Part shown: piece by piece, positions 21,216-32,197 of the stretch
Numbering within the stretch: the stretch's first letter is position 1
Layout: each line of letters starts with the position of its first letter
From: Imbricaverruca yamaguchii
Lineage: Eukaryota; Arthropoda; Thecostraca; Neoverrucidae
Direction of reading: 5' to 3'
Assembly (NCBI GenBank): GCA_034440575.1
Contig: JAOTOL010001555.1
Coordinates: 1,702,501 to 1,766,500, forward strand
Length of the DNA stretch: 64,000 bases
Notes under the pieces: model-generated
The model's input: only the letters and a program-made list of their open reading frames with translations
What the model was told of the DNA's origin: nothing
Database searches by the model: none
Position numbers and translations under genes: made by a program

Positions 21216-23339
21216 TAGGGAGTTGCTCATGACATGGAGACTGTTGACCAGTTACTTTGTCGTGAGCTCATGGGCAGCGGTCCATTTCCGTTAATAAAAA
21301 ATGTCCGTCTGTGTATGACTTAATGACGTTAATCGCCCAGACGTGGTGGTTGCTGATAATATACCGCATTGCCACGTCAGGTGTCCTCCTTTATGTATGC
21401 AAAAACAAAGGTCATGCCAAAGATCGGATGAGGCTCTAGCTGACCCTGCCATCAAGCTTTGGAAGCGCTCAATGATGTCTTTGCTACAGCTTTCCAAATT
21501 TTGTTTCATCTACTCAGAACCAGATTTGCTTTTCTCATTCTGAGTTTTTCGCAAGATTTTATTACAATATCTCTTCTGAAAAAAATCACATTTTTTCCCA
21601 AAGAAAGCTTCCTATAGTAAAAAAAAACACCGAACTATCAGCCTTCAGTTTGGATTTGGTCACAAGTCAGATGAAGAACTAAAATAGAAATGTTTCCTTG
21701 CACATAACTGTGTTCCCTATCAGTATACTTCAACACCCGAAATGTATGTCTCAGCAAATTATGTTCCCTAAAAACTTCCAAGTTTTTAAGTTACTACACC
21801 AGGTCAGATTACGAAGATATGACCTAAAACCTGCCGAAGGTATATGTATTCCAAGCGCTCTTATGGCTAAAGCGTGGACCATTGCGAGGTAAGAATGAGT
21901 ATATAAGGGTACTTTTGCACACTGATATTATTTTTGATGTGCTGAGATCTGGTTCGTCTGTGGGCTCCTAAATTCGTGAAAAAAAGGTATTCCTTTGAAA
22001 ATGTATCTGAACATGTGCACTAAAAACCCGAAATACTTAGCATTCCGGGGCAAATAAGAAAAAAAGTAGTCAGACATCATACGGTTTACTTTCTAATATG
22101 GTAATTGGTGGCACGAATTACTTTTTCGAAAGTCATATGATTCTCAAATTGTAATCTTCAATAATTCATCACATTTTTCCAGGTATTTTACCCTGACCGC
22201 TGCAAATGTCAACTGAATTACACTAAGTCTTCAGTTTACACATCATCATTGCTGAAGCATGAAATCGAATTTGTTTTATGAGGGTTCGAAAACTACGGCG
22301 AAAACGGGTTGCCGACTGCACTCCGACGTTCACCTGCTTGACCTGACTTGAAATGTAAAACAAAACAGACGGAAATAACTATTCAAAGCAACCCTAATTG
22401 TTCAAGGATGTAGCAAAGCAGTGCCGCCTAGCACATCTCTCTATCTTGCATGGAAAAAAGTGGACATTTCATTTCAATCTCCCTATCCTCCGTAATGTGT
22501 GAAGTAGAAAATGATGGCACCCTGCGAGGGCTGCTTGCCGTTTACCACATCGTATCTGCTCTCTGCAACGTGGTGCTGCGTTTGTTTTGGCTGCAACACT
22601 TACTTCGTAGGGAGTCACATTCCGTAGAGTTTGATCATTTTCAACTGCTGCATTATTTCCCGCGGTTTTAAAACTGATTTGCTGTCAATATCCCATACAT
22701 GGACTCATCATTACAGCCAGTCACACTGTGCTACAGCTATTCGTCGGAAGAGTCACAAAGCAATGGATGTATGTACAGCCGGTTGAGTTCGATTCGAACA
22801 ATTCTGAGTGCATTCACAATGATTAACACCTGATTTAAGCAAGAACTAGCCATAACTTCCGCGGCGAGAGGGTTGTTTCAGCACTTCTTCGTGTTAAACT
22901 GGCAAAGTTTGTACTCTGGTAAAACAGTTCTGACATGATTTCGGCAGTAGTTAGCAATACTTCCCGTAGCGACAGCCTTGCTTGGCGGCTTCTTGACGTC
23001 AGCCTGCCTATTGCTTCGAATCTCCATCTCTCTGATAATGTTGCAAATGATCGGATAATGGTAGGAGTAAGTGTTGCATGCGGATATACCAGGGGATATA
23101 CCCTGTTGCTAATAGTCAATCATTTATGCCTCTTCACCAGTAAGCACTAATCTCGATACAACTTCGAACCCAAGCGCCAATATAGCGTCGTGTCAGGTGG
23201 TAAGTGCTGTAGAGCCATGCACTGTGCTGAGAGTCTGCAGCAAACATGTTGGCCTATCACCGGCCTGACAATTATTCACGACCCTGCTGTCGCGGACGTG
23301 TCGAGACAGACGGCTTGGGCGGCGGCCGTCCGTCGCACC
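21216..23339. other. No recognisable gene or repeat
   Basis: Mixed, moderately AT-rich sequence. The ORFs present are under 100 codons, overlap on both strands and carry no recognised motif. I see no convincing splice-site pair, SINE head or tandem repeat here. Confidence 0.5.
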
Positions 23340-24150
23340 GCTGGTCCACACCACTCCCCGCACCATTGGCTGCCGTGACGGCACGCGGCTCGTCCACCCG
23401 CACCATTGGCTGCCGTGGCACCCCCCGCACCGTTGGCTGCCGTGACGGCACGCGGCTCGTCCACACCACTCCCCGCACCGTGTTGGCTGCCGTGACGGCA
23501 CGCGGCTCGTCCACACCACTCCCCGCACCGTGTTGGCTGCCGTGACGGCACGCGGCTCGTCCACACCACTCCCCGCACCGTGTTGGCTGCCGTGACGGCA
23601 CGCGGCTCGTCCACACCACTCCCCGCACCGTGTTGGCTGCCGTGACGGCACGCGGCTCGTCCACACCACTCCCCGCACCGTGTTGGCTGCCGTGACGGCA
23701 CGCGGCTCGTCCACACCACTCCCCGCACCGTGTTGGCTGCCGTGACGGCACGCGGCTCGTCCACACCACTCCCCGCACCGTGTTGGCTGCCGTGACGGCA
23801 CGCGGCTCGTCCAACCACTCCACCGTGTTGGCTGCCGTGACGGCACGCGGCTCGTCCACACCACTCCCCGCACCGTGTTGGCTGCCGTGACGGCACGCGG
23901 CTCGTCCCCACCACTCCCCGCACCGTGTTGGCTGCCGTGACGGCACGCGGCTCGTCCACACCACTCCCCGCACCGTTGGCTGCCGTGACGGCACGCGGCT
24001 CGTCCACACCACTCCCCGCACCGTGTTGGCTGCCGTGACGGCACGCGGCTCGTCCACACCACTCCCCGCACCGTTGGCTGCCGTGACGGCACGCGGCTCG
24101 TCCACACCACTCCCCGCACCGTTGGCTGCCGTGACGGCACGCGGCTCGGC
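23340..24150. repeat. 50-bp GC-rich minisatellite
   Basis: About 17 units. Landmarks in each are CGTCCACACCACTCCCCGCA, CCGTGTTGGCTGCCGTGACG and GCACGCGGCT. Full units are 50 bp; a shorter 47-bp form reads CCGTTGGC in place of CCGTGTTGGC, with short forms at both edges. Several units are internally deleted (near 23400 and 23815). Because 50 is not a multiple of three, a frame through the array cycles through all three unit frames without a stop, giving three overlapping ORFs of 243-323 codons on the minus strand. Confidence 0.95.
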
Positions 24151-24179
24151 GCGTGTGACGTCACTAGTCGACCGGCTAA

Positions 24180-25130
24180 GCTGTGCGGCCGCCGGCGATC
24201 GCCGGTGACTGCTCAGAGGACGCTACAGCCGTGCTTAAGTCGAGATTAGTCGGCCGGAGAGTGCGGCCGCCGCCGTGCCGCGCCGGCCCGCCCAGAGCTG
24301 CCCACGGCGCTGTGAGGCTGTGAGGGCGATGGTGTTGGGAGGCGGCGTCTCTCTCTCTCTCTCTCCCTCTCTCTGGTAAGGCGGTGTCAGCTGTCATTTC
24401 TCTCCGAGGGGGTGGATTCGAGAACAGTGCCGTTTTTCCATCTGGTGAGGTGGTGTTTAGAACTGCTCTTCTTCCTGCACCTCGTTTTGGGTAGTCGGTT
24501 CGTGGAGCTAGCAGTCAGTCCACACTGAAGAGTGCACCAGAAACCGGCGACGGCAGCCGCCGCCGCCGCCGCCGCCGCCGGCAAGTGTGCGAGCCGGGCC
24601 AGAGCGGTCACAGCCGGAAGCTGAGGTCAGATCGAGGTGAGCGCCGATCCCATTGTCACAGACACACGTCGCGGTTTGTGGCCGGGCGCAATGCCTCGCG
24701 TCCGGTATTCTGAGCGGCGCCGGCCGGGGAGACGCGACCGAGCGGCGTATGACGCGACGGTGCATGCTGATCACGTCGGGCCGCCGCCGACCGCCACTCC
24801 AGCCCCATCCATGGCACGGCGACCTGGTGCCGCGCTGCAGAAAAGGGCCCGCTGCAGGGCGGCGTGTGCCGTCTCCCGGCACGGCCCCGTGCAGTGCTGC
24901 AGGAAAGGGCGCGCTGCAGGGCAGCGCGCATCCTGTCTGCGTACGCCGTCCTCCTTCGTGAACCGGAGGCGACTGCGCCTGCGGCGGATGAGAGGAGCCG
25001 TCTGTGCGAGCACGCCCGGTGGTGGGCGGCACGGCCAGGCGACAAACGCCGGCTGTCAATGGCGGGTGCCCGTGTCTCCGGCAATCTCCATTGTCACGCT
25101 GCCGCCTGGAGTCACCCGGGTGACAGCTTA
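24180..25130. promoter_or_regulatory. CpG-rich island, possible promoter and first exon
   Basis: The region is dense in CpG and contains (CT)n at 24350-24376, a run of GCC triplets at 24558-24582, and at 24631 the sequence GATCGAG followed by GTGAGC, a good 5' splice site (GT at 24637). This is what a 5' non-coding exon on the plus strand would look like. No downstream coding exon is recognised in the following 1 kb. The ORFs on both strands are by-products of the GC content. Confidence 0.3.
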
Positions 25131-26198
25131 TTAGGGCAGCAGTGCACGGTGGTTGGATGTGAGCGGCAGGATGTGAGCGATATGAGGAAAGATGTAGGCG
25201 GCAGGTGGTAGGAGGCACAAGGCAAAGGTAGAAGATAGAACATAGGACGCAGGATGTATATGTGGCACCCTCAAATGCAAATATTTCGATATCCAGCTCA
25301 CGAAGTCATTTGAAAATAACACCACTGCTACACTATTCAATTTGAAAATGAGCTACGTTGAAAAAGAGCTATGAAAGCCCGCAAATGAAATTAAAGCATT
25401 GCAATAACTACAAATTGTATTTCCATGCAGAAAACTTGCACGTCATCCAAGTAGTAATTCATCAGGGCCTTTCACATGATTTGAGTAGGCTTGCACGGCC
25501 CTTGCAAGTTTTTGCAAGAGCAAGACGTTCCAAATTGTTCGGCCTTGAGGATATCTGCCCTTTCAGGCGCTGTGCATGACTGCTTAGACCACATGGAAGG
25601 CCCCGAGGAATCGCTTCTCAGATGGCACTTGACCGGTTTTTAGTGGTGTAATTTGTGATTCTTGACATTTCTTTTCCTTGTGCCGGCTTTGAAGTTCCTA
25701 TGTTTTATTTTCAAACAAGTAGTTTCAGTTCCGGATCGCTTCGCAAACTGGCTTGAGAGATATTTGTATTCGAGGGAGTCATGTATACACCATGGTGAAC
25801 TTCAGTGCCAACTAAGAAAGTTTTTTTATACGCAATAGCCAATTCAATATGCCAAACTAATTGGATAGTATGTAGCAAACCATGAGTAGGAATACAACCT
25901 TGCGTAATGGAATACAAACTCGCTTGCGAAGTTCTCCCTGATGTAGTGAAGTCTTCTTCGTTGGCTGCGTGAATAGTCCCGGGACCTCGCGTTGCGATAA
26001 CGCCCGTTCAAAAATGGCAGTACGTTTTGCTTTATATAATACGGTTGCGATTGAGGGCCGAAAAAGTGACGAGTGTCGACAGACAATTTTAAGCTCCGTC
26101 TGGCGACACTACACCAACTGCAGCAACCGCAGGTAAGACCTGTGCGCGCCGGCCCCTCTGTCGGTTCTTTCTCTGTCACAACACATTTCAACGACAGC
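25131..26198. other. No recognisable gene
   Basis: AT-balanced sequence with short ORFs only. The 150-codon minus-strand frame at 25844-26296 begins inside the neighbouring minisatellite and has no recognisable domain. Confidence 0.5.
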
Positions 26199-26594
26199 GT
26201 ATCATAACCTCCACAGTTCATAACCTCCACAGGTAACAACCTCCACAAATTCAACACATCGCAGCGGTCGTAACCTCCACAGGTCATAACCTCCACAGGT
26301 CACAACCTCCACAAGTCCGCAGCGGTCATAACCTCCACAGGTCGTAACCTCCACAAGTCCGCAGCGGTCATAACCTCCACAACTCCGAAGCGGTCATAAC
26401 CTCCACAGATCATAACCTCCACAGGTCGTAATCCCCACAGGTTGCAACCTCCACAAGCACGAAGCGGTCATAACCTCCACAACTCAGCAGCGGTCGTAAC
26501 CTCCACAGGTTGCAACCTCCACAGATTCAAGAACTTTTTTAATTTTCTAGAAGCATCACTTCAGATAGCTATCGCTAGGTAGCAGCACGGTCTA
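26199..26594 (-). mobile_element. Minisatellite-bearing non-autonomous element (copy 1)
   Basis: On the minus strand this reads TAGACCGTGCTGCTACC, then TAGCGATAGCTATC (containing the palindrome GATAGCTATC), GATGCTTCT, AGTTCTTGAAT, and an array of 16-bp CTGTGGAGGTTATGAC units mixed with longer CGCTTCGGAGTTGTGGAGG-type units. It ends at GTTATGATACG. Both non-repetitive edges are shared with 46180-46474, and beyond them the flanks differ. A short palindrome at one end and a core tandem array resemble non-autonomous Helitron/Helentron-like elements, but no terminus of that class could be proved. Confidence 0.7.
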
Positions 26595-26715
26595 CGTATT
26601 ACACTAATGAGATTGAATGCTGAATCATAGGTAACAATATTTATCGTCAGATGGCAGGATGATACAATTGTGTACGTGCTCTTTGCGTGCAGCTGTCCTA
26701 TTGTTCGAGAGCTCC

Positions 26716-26935
26716 GTAGCCCGCGCATCGACGCGTGGGAAAGTAATGCTTCGCGCAGTGGCCGATGATCGTATAACATTCACACGATTTTCGCCTGCAA
26801 TGCGTCGACGCGTGGGAAAATAACGCGACACGCAGTGGCGGATGATGCCAAAACATTTGCATGTTATCCGTATGCAATATGCCATGCAATGACCAGGCCA
26901 TGAAATGCAATGATGCCTTTTCATGGCCTGGTCAG
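26716..26935. repeat. Tandem duplication plus perfect hairpin
   Basis: A block of about 86-90 bp starting GC(A/G)TCGACGCGTGGGAAA and ending CAGTGGC(C/G)GATGAT occurs twice in tandem. It is followed at 26892-26934 by an inverted repeat GACCAGGCCATGAAA ... TTTCATGGCCTGGTC (15-bp perfect arms, 13-base loop). Part of the block (CCGCCACTGCGCG) also lies near 46080, beside the second minisatellite-bearing element. Confidence 0.7.
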
Positions 26936-28290
26936 GCGTAGGAACGTCCCCAAAAGTGAGTGGGCCAGGGTGAACAGCAGGGACGCATCAAGGAATATCG
27001 CAAAGTACCATGCTTGAACACTTTTGGGTTGATAACCCGATAATTTGAAATGTAAACACACAACTTTTACCACTAGGATGGGGACCGCTAAAGGGATGGG
27101 GTAGGCCCCAGGACGTGCTTATGGCTAACAAGATGCGTTACTGAATAGGACTACCATCACAGTATAAGTACATTCAAATTCACAAGTCTCGCTGGACTTT
27201 GAACTCTTTTCACGACTAATGGGTGCATTTGTAATACTGGGTTTACCTTCTTCATGAGAGTGAAACCATTAGTATATTACTGTTCAAACAAAATTTCTTC
27301 CATTTCCGCTATGTGCGCATGTGTGGGGTGAGTGCAAGCTCATTACAGCGTCACTAATGCATACGTGGTGTGCCCTAGTTTCCAAGACATAGTACCAAAT
27401 GTCCATCAGATATCATCCGTTGTTCACCGATGTTCATTGGCGAGAAAGAATAGAACGCCAGTCCAAATTATCCCGTAAACGAACATTTTGAAATGGCCAA
27501 AAGCTGCAGGGGGCCATTATGACTTCACCGATCTATGCTTTTGCACAATTCAGATTGCTGTTCATTGAGTTGAGTTTTTCCCCTTAGACATTCTTCACAC
27601 GTTCATATTTTCATGGCAAGTTACTTGAATGTGAAGGTGAGAAAGGGATTGATTTTATTAAGATTGCCAGATATAGCCATACTTAGTACTTATTGTTCCA
27701 CAGACGTTTCTAAGGCAGTGTTCACCTTACAATTTGTACTGGCTGCTAGTAAGAACGCAGCCTACTTGCTGGCCGATGAAGAAATTATCATGAATATTGT
27801 TGGAGAGGATGAGAAAGGGAAAGACGAGTGATCGCTGGTTGAAGATGCTTTGCTCCGGTTTGTGGAGGCCATGATTGGCAAGCTGACAGAATGGGGAAAA
27901 GAAAAGCGCTATAAATAATAACATATGGTATTGTGTTCGTCCTCAGGGCCTCATCAGTCACCTCAATGATTTATGTAGTGCACATCGTGCACTTTATAAT
28001 ATTTCCCACTTGAAAGGAAATGCTACAACTGCATCACGTAACACCAGGCTGAAACGGATTGAATGCGCATATGTACAGGACCAACAAAGTAGTGCAAAAT
28101 AGCTGATAGGTGACAACACACGACACCTCATAAAGTCATAACGTGTTCAGACTTCGGGCCGCAAGGGCCCATCCTGAATTAACTTCGATGATTAGCTCTC
28201 TCCTTCCCACGTTTTCTAATAGCTAAGAAATCCTGATAACCGCTTAGCTTTGACGCACCTCATTTCTGATTAAATAGCAACGCTTCCAGA
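26936..28290. other. No recognised gene; one small unassigned ORF
   Basis: Mostly unique-looking sequence. An open frame at 27613-27831 (plus, 72 aa, MASYLNVKVRKGL start, acidic KDE end) has no recognisable motif and no supporting splice sites. I would not call it a gene. Confidence 0.4.
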
Positions 28291-29645
28291 TTGGGTACCG
28301 AACTGAGACTCCAGTTAGGTGTTCTTTTCAACTTTTCCGATTTTCTGGCTTCGAATGTGTTTTATGGCACCAGCATTTTTTTGCTTGGGGCTCGACACGT
28401 GTTTGCGATACCGGCTTTTTATACAAAAGTAAAGTTTTGTTTCTTATTTTTGTGCACCGACGATAATTTGTAAGCATCGGTGCGTTTTCTTAGGCCCCGC
28501 AGTGTTCATTTAGTGCACTGTCTTTTCATTCCTTTTCTAGGACCATGTCGATTTTTTAGGGACTTAGCCCGTTTTTGAGGCCCCATGCCGTATCAAACCC
28601 CACTGGGCTTTGAGGGACCGTTGTCTTGATTTTTAGCTCCGGTGTGTATACATAGAGCAGCGGAATGTTTTACGGCAATGCCGCTTTTTTCCAGACTCGG
28701 AAAGCTTTGAAGCGCTCGGTGCATTTTCATCCTCCAGTTATGCTCTTTGAGTCCCGCCGTGTTTTTCCCTCATGTTTGTGGGACTTCAGCACAATATTAG
28801 GGGCCCGGTATAATTTCCTTAGTTCCGGTCTTGACGTTTCTGACCCAGTCGCGTGGTTCCAGGAGAATCAGACGTCAGTTTTCTGGGCTTGACAGCTTTT
28901 AGTGACTGATTCTGAATTATGAGAAGTTCCAGCCAAGGCCTGATTTTTTAGGACCTCGGCGACATTTCTGTATTTTTATGTCCCGCCAGGATTTGTCGAG
29001 CTCCGGAATGTTTTTCGGTGTCGTATGCGATTTGTTAAGGCATGTCGTAGTATGTTTGAACTAAGGGGTTATTTTGTGGTCGGAACATTTATTTTTCGGA
29101 ACCTCCCTTTATTTTTAGGGTTCTGGCTTGATTCTTGTCGGGTTGCGTTGCGATTTTGGGACCACGCTGTGCTTATTTGGGGACATCAACGCCAATTTTT
29201 GTGAGCCCCGAGGGAATTATTCATGCCTCGGCCAGAACTTACGCGACTACCGACGGGAATTTTGGGTCCCATGCGCGACATTTGCGGGTGGGGGTGTTGG
29301 CGCCAGTTCACAGGTCACGTTGTGCTGATCCGACCCCAGGCCCAGACTAATTTTAGCGTTCCCCGGCGCAAATTTTCGAGCCCGAAGCAAGGTTTTTTGG
29401 TGTCCGCTGTATTTATTTAAAACCCTTAATTATTGGGGCCCGACGCGAATGTACCTTGCCCTAGAACCTTTGTTGTGGACCCCGGCGCGATTCTTGGGTT
29501 GTTCGGAGGCCCCCTTCCTAGGACGGAGGGAGATTTTCCTCTTTAGCATGCCACTGCGGCTCCTCAACGAGTTTTTTTTTCCAGCGGATGGCACCATTCA
29601 GAGTAGAAAGGCCCTCAGGATAATTTCCTTTCGTGACCTCTTCTG
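28291..29645. repeat. Highly decayed short-period array (C/G- and T-rich phrases)
   Basis: The text keeps returning to one phrase: a run of T with GG/CCC, then C-G-rich bases, close to GGCGCGATTTTTGGGGCCC. Examples are CGATTTTTTAGGGAC (28548), CCGTTTTTGAGGCCCC (28569), TGATTTTTTAGGACCTCGGCG (about 28942), GCGATTTTGGGACCACG (29149), GCCAATTTTTGTGAGCCCC (29190) and CCCCGGCGCGATTCTTGGG (29478). Spacing is irregular, roughly 20-60 bp, so this looks like an old satellite in advanced decay. It encodes nothing I recognise. Confidence 0.55.
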
Positions 29646-29705
29646 AATTGTCCAGTGCTCGGGTGAACTCGATAGAATCCCTTGAAGTTGATGTAGTAAG
29701 GTGTA

Positions 29706-30149
29706 GACTTCATTATTGTACCTATGCTACCAAAATACATTATGGAAATAAGTATTTTATGGGCTACACACAAGGCTAGTCATCCTTAGTAGCGTGCCGT
29801 CTTCGGGGTGATATAATGCGGAGATGTGTTGAGGTTCGCATGATGTTCATAGTTCGTTCGATGGTACCTCTGGGTGACCATGTTCAAATGAAGTCTGCTC
29901 ATTTACGTCCGATGTCACCGCTAAGTCGTCACTCTGACCTTAGATGAACCCTCTATAACCTACCACTTCTTCGACTTCAGATGCCCGCTCTTCTACTTTG
30001 GACAGTCCCTAGTCACGATGCGGTCCCGAATAGCAACGAAATTATGAAATTAACTTTTTTAAGAATTGCATTCTAGTTTGGCCAGGTGCAGACCCAGACA
30101 TTGTTACACGGCGGCCATGTCCGAAGGACACCACTTCGAAAATCCAGAA

Positions 30150-30183
<34 letters not shown>

Positions 30184-30379
30184 CGAGAGAAAGATAGATA
30201 GAGAGATAGAGAGAAATAGAGATACAGAGATGCAGAGATGCAGAGAGGCTTAGATACAAATATGTATGCAGAGATACAGATGTGCAGAGATCAAGAGATA
30301 CAAAGATCAAGAGATGAAAAGAGTGATGGAGAAGGGAGAGAGGGAGAGGAATATATGGATATAGATCTCAATGTATGTA

Positions 30380-30442
<63 letters not shown>

Positions 30443-31306
30443 GTAGATGAAGACATAGACCTGTATTTAGATATAGATATATAGATTAGGTATATGCCGC
30501 GCCTTCAGTTGTTCTTGTGCCTTGTGTTCGCCGACGTTAAATTCACGATAGTTTTGCAGGACTCGCAAGGGTCGCAAGGGTCGCAAGGGTCGCAAGGGTA
30601 TCAGCGCTGGACGCCCGGCAGCCATCCCAGAGACACGTGTTTCGCGACGTCACCCCTTGCCGAAGAGGGGATAGCTAGTGATCATAGTGACGTCTAGTGA
30701 TCAAGTCACCTCCTGTCACAAACACACAAATGCACATACACACACATACACACAACCACGCATACATACACACATACCTACACACACACATACACACACA
30801 CATTTACACTCACGCTGCATATTACTAGGTGCCGAGCTCGGCTGTGGCTCAGTCACCTATTGGTCCGTTAACAGCAGAGCTGGGGCAGGCTGTCATCTAG
30901 TCTGTTACGACGGCACAAAATATGCTGCTTATCCCCTGGTTCTCTAGATCTACCAGGAGACATAAATAAGTCAGAGCGTCCCTCCTCGATCCTCCGCAAT
31001 ATTCATGACCACCTAGTGTTTTTTTCTTCAGTAATACCTTCACAAATGACACATCTCTATGTTTGTTGATTGAGGAAGAGAATACCAGAGGTAATTGTGA
31101 GCCGATATGGAGTACTCTCATTTACTTTGTACCGATTCAGTGCTCCATTAGAAATTGCAAGATCGCCATTAGTTAGCCGTTTCTAGATCAGCTCTGCTTT
31201 AGACGCAGGCTGGCCGCTCAGATCGCGGCCAACTCGCCTCTTCGGGGAAAGCCGAGCCGGGCTGCGTCGTCGAGCGCCCAGCCACGCAGGCTGGGAATCG
31301 GACGAC
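29706..31306. repeat. Interspersed repeat (copy 2), uninterrupted
   Basis: A 1.6-kb match to 6164-11738 with neither the piggyBac nor the LINE insertion. It contains GA, TA and CA tracts in the same order. A local expansion of the 9-bp unit TCGCAAGGG, four to five times at 30566-30600, is absent from copy 1. The unique parts are near-identical with small indels. The repeat has no protein of its own and no convincing TIR or LTR, so its class is unknown. Confidence 0.88.
30383..30441. repeat. (TA)n microsatellite
   Basis: About 58 bp of TA dinucleotides inside repeat copy 2, orthologous in position to the tract at 9756-9868. Confidence 0.95.
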
Positions 31307-32139
31307 TGCAGTGGCGGACACAGTTGTTGAACTATTCATAATTTTGTCAACATGTATATTATATTCAGATCTATATGCTGTTGTGCTGTTGGCGCATCAT
31401 CTTTTCCCTGTCAGTTATGTGGAGGTATCCTTGGAGATCAAGCTGAAGACGCCACTGGCGACGTGCACATGTCACTGGATACGGCGAGGTGAGGCACTAT
31501 ATCGTGCGATCGTCCGGGGGGAGGGGAGGGGTAGTTGATGCGTGGCCTTCCAACGCAGGCTTGGGACTGGGCTACTGGGAACTGACACCAGCGGACGGTC
31601 TGGCTTATTCAATGGCCGACGTGGTTGACTGGTTTAAGGTGCAATATACACATATGCATAGTGCAAGGTGTTGAACGATATGTCAAATGTATGGCTTTTT
31701 AACCTTGAAATCATTCTGCTCGCATGCAGCATCCAGCTAGGAGTGTGTGTGTGTGTAAGTGAATTATAACAGCCTGCCACCGTGTTGTGATTTCGGCTGT
31801 TTACGACTTTGAAGTCGGTTGGAGGTGGTGGTCCGGTCGGTGCCTGGTAGTAGTTGGTGGAGGGGGTTGGGGGTCATCGTCTTTGGTATTCACATTGCAA
31901 ACATACATGGTCATACACTGTTAATTGTCTCTTACATTCTTTTTGTCTTTTATCTAGTTCTTTCTTGTTGTTTTTTTTTTCGATTCTTTTTGTACTTTTT
32001 TCCTTTATTTTTGTTTGTTTGTTTTTGTTTTTGTTTTTTTTTCTGTTTTTTCCAATTCCTTTTTACGTTTGTTTGAGGTTCTGATGTCGGTCTGCCACCA
32101 GCTTCTTTCGATTTAAAAACATATATAAACACATGTCAT
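31307..32139. other. Unassigned; T-rich low-complexity stretch
   Basis: After the repeat edge there is unique sequence with a GTGTGTGTGTGT tract near 31745. A long T-rich, imperfect run at 31960-32060 lies on the 3' side of the minus-strand LINE ORF1 that follows, where its complement reads as a Lys-rich A-rich linker. No gene is recognised. Confidence 0.5.
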
Positions 32140-32197
32140 GGGCAGAGTTTGGGGAGACTGGGTTGAGGAATTTTTCGGATGTTTGTTCCTATGCTGT

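Noticed and set aside
23193..24164. 323-codon minus-strand ORF with Arg/Pro/Ser repeats
   Set aside because: It spans the 50-bp minisatellite; three frames are equally open, so it is a repeat artefact.
25844..26296. 150-codon minus-strand ORF with Cys-rich middle
   Set aside because: Starts in the minisatellite and ends in unremarkable sequence; the Cys pattern fits no known domain.
26205..26525. CRISPR-like array of TAACCTCCACAG repeats
   Set aside because: Spacers are short and are themselves repeated, and the setting is eukaryotic; it is a minisatellite.
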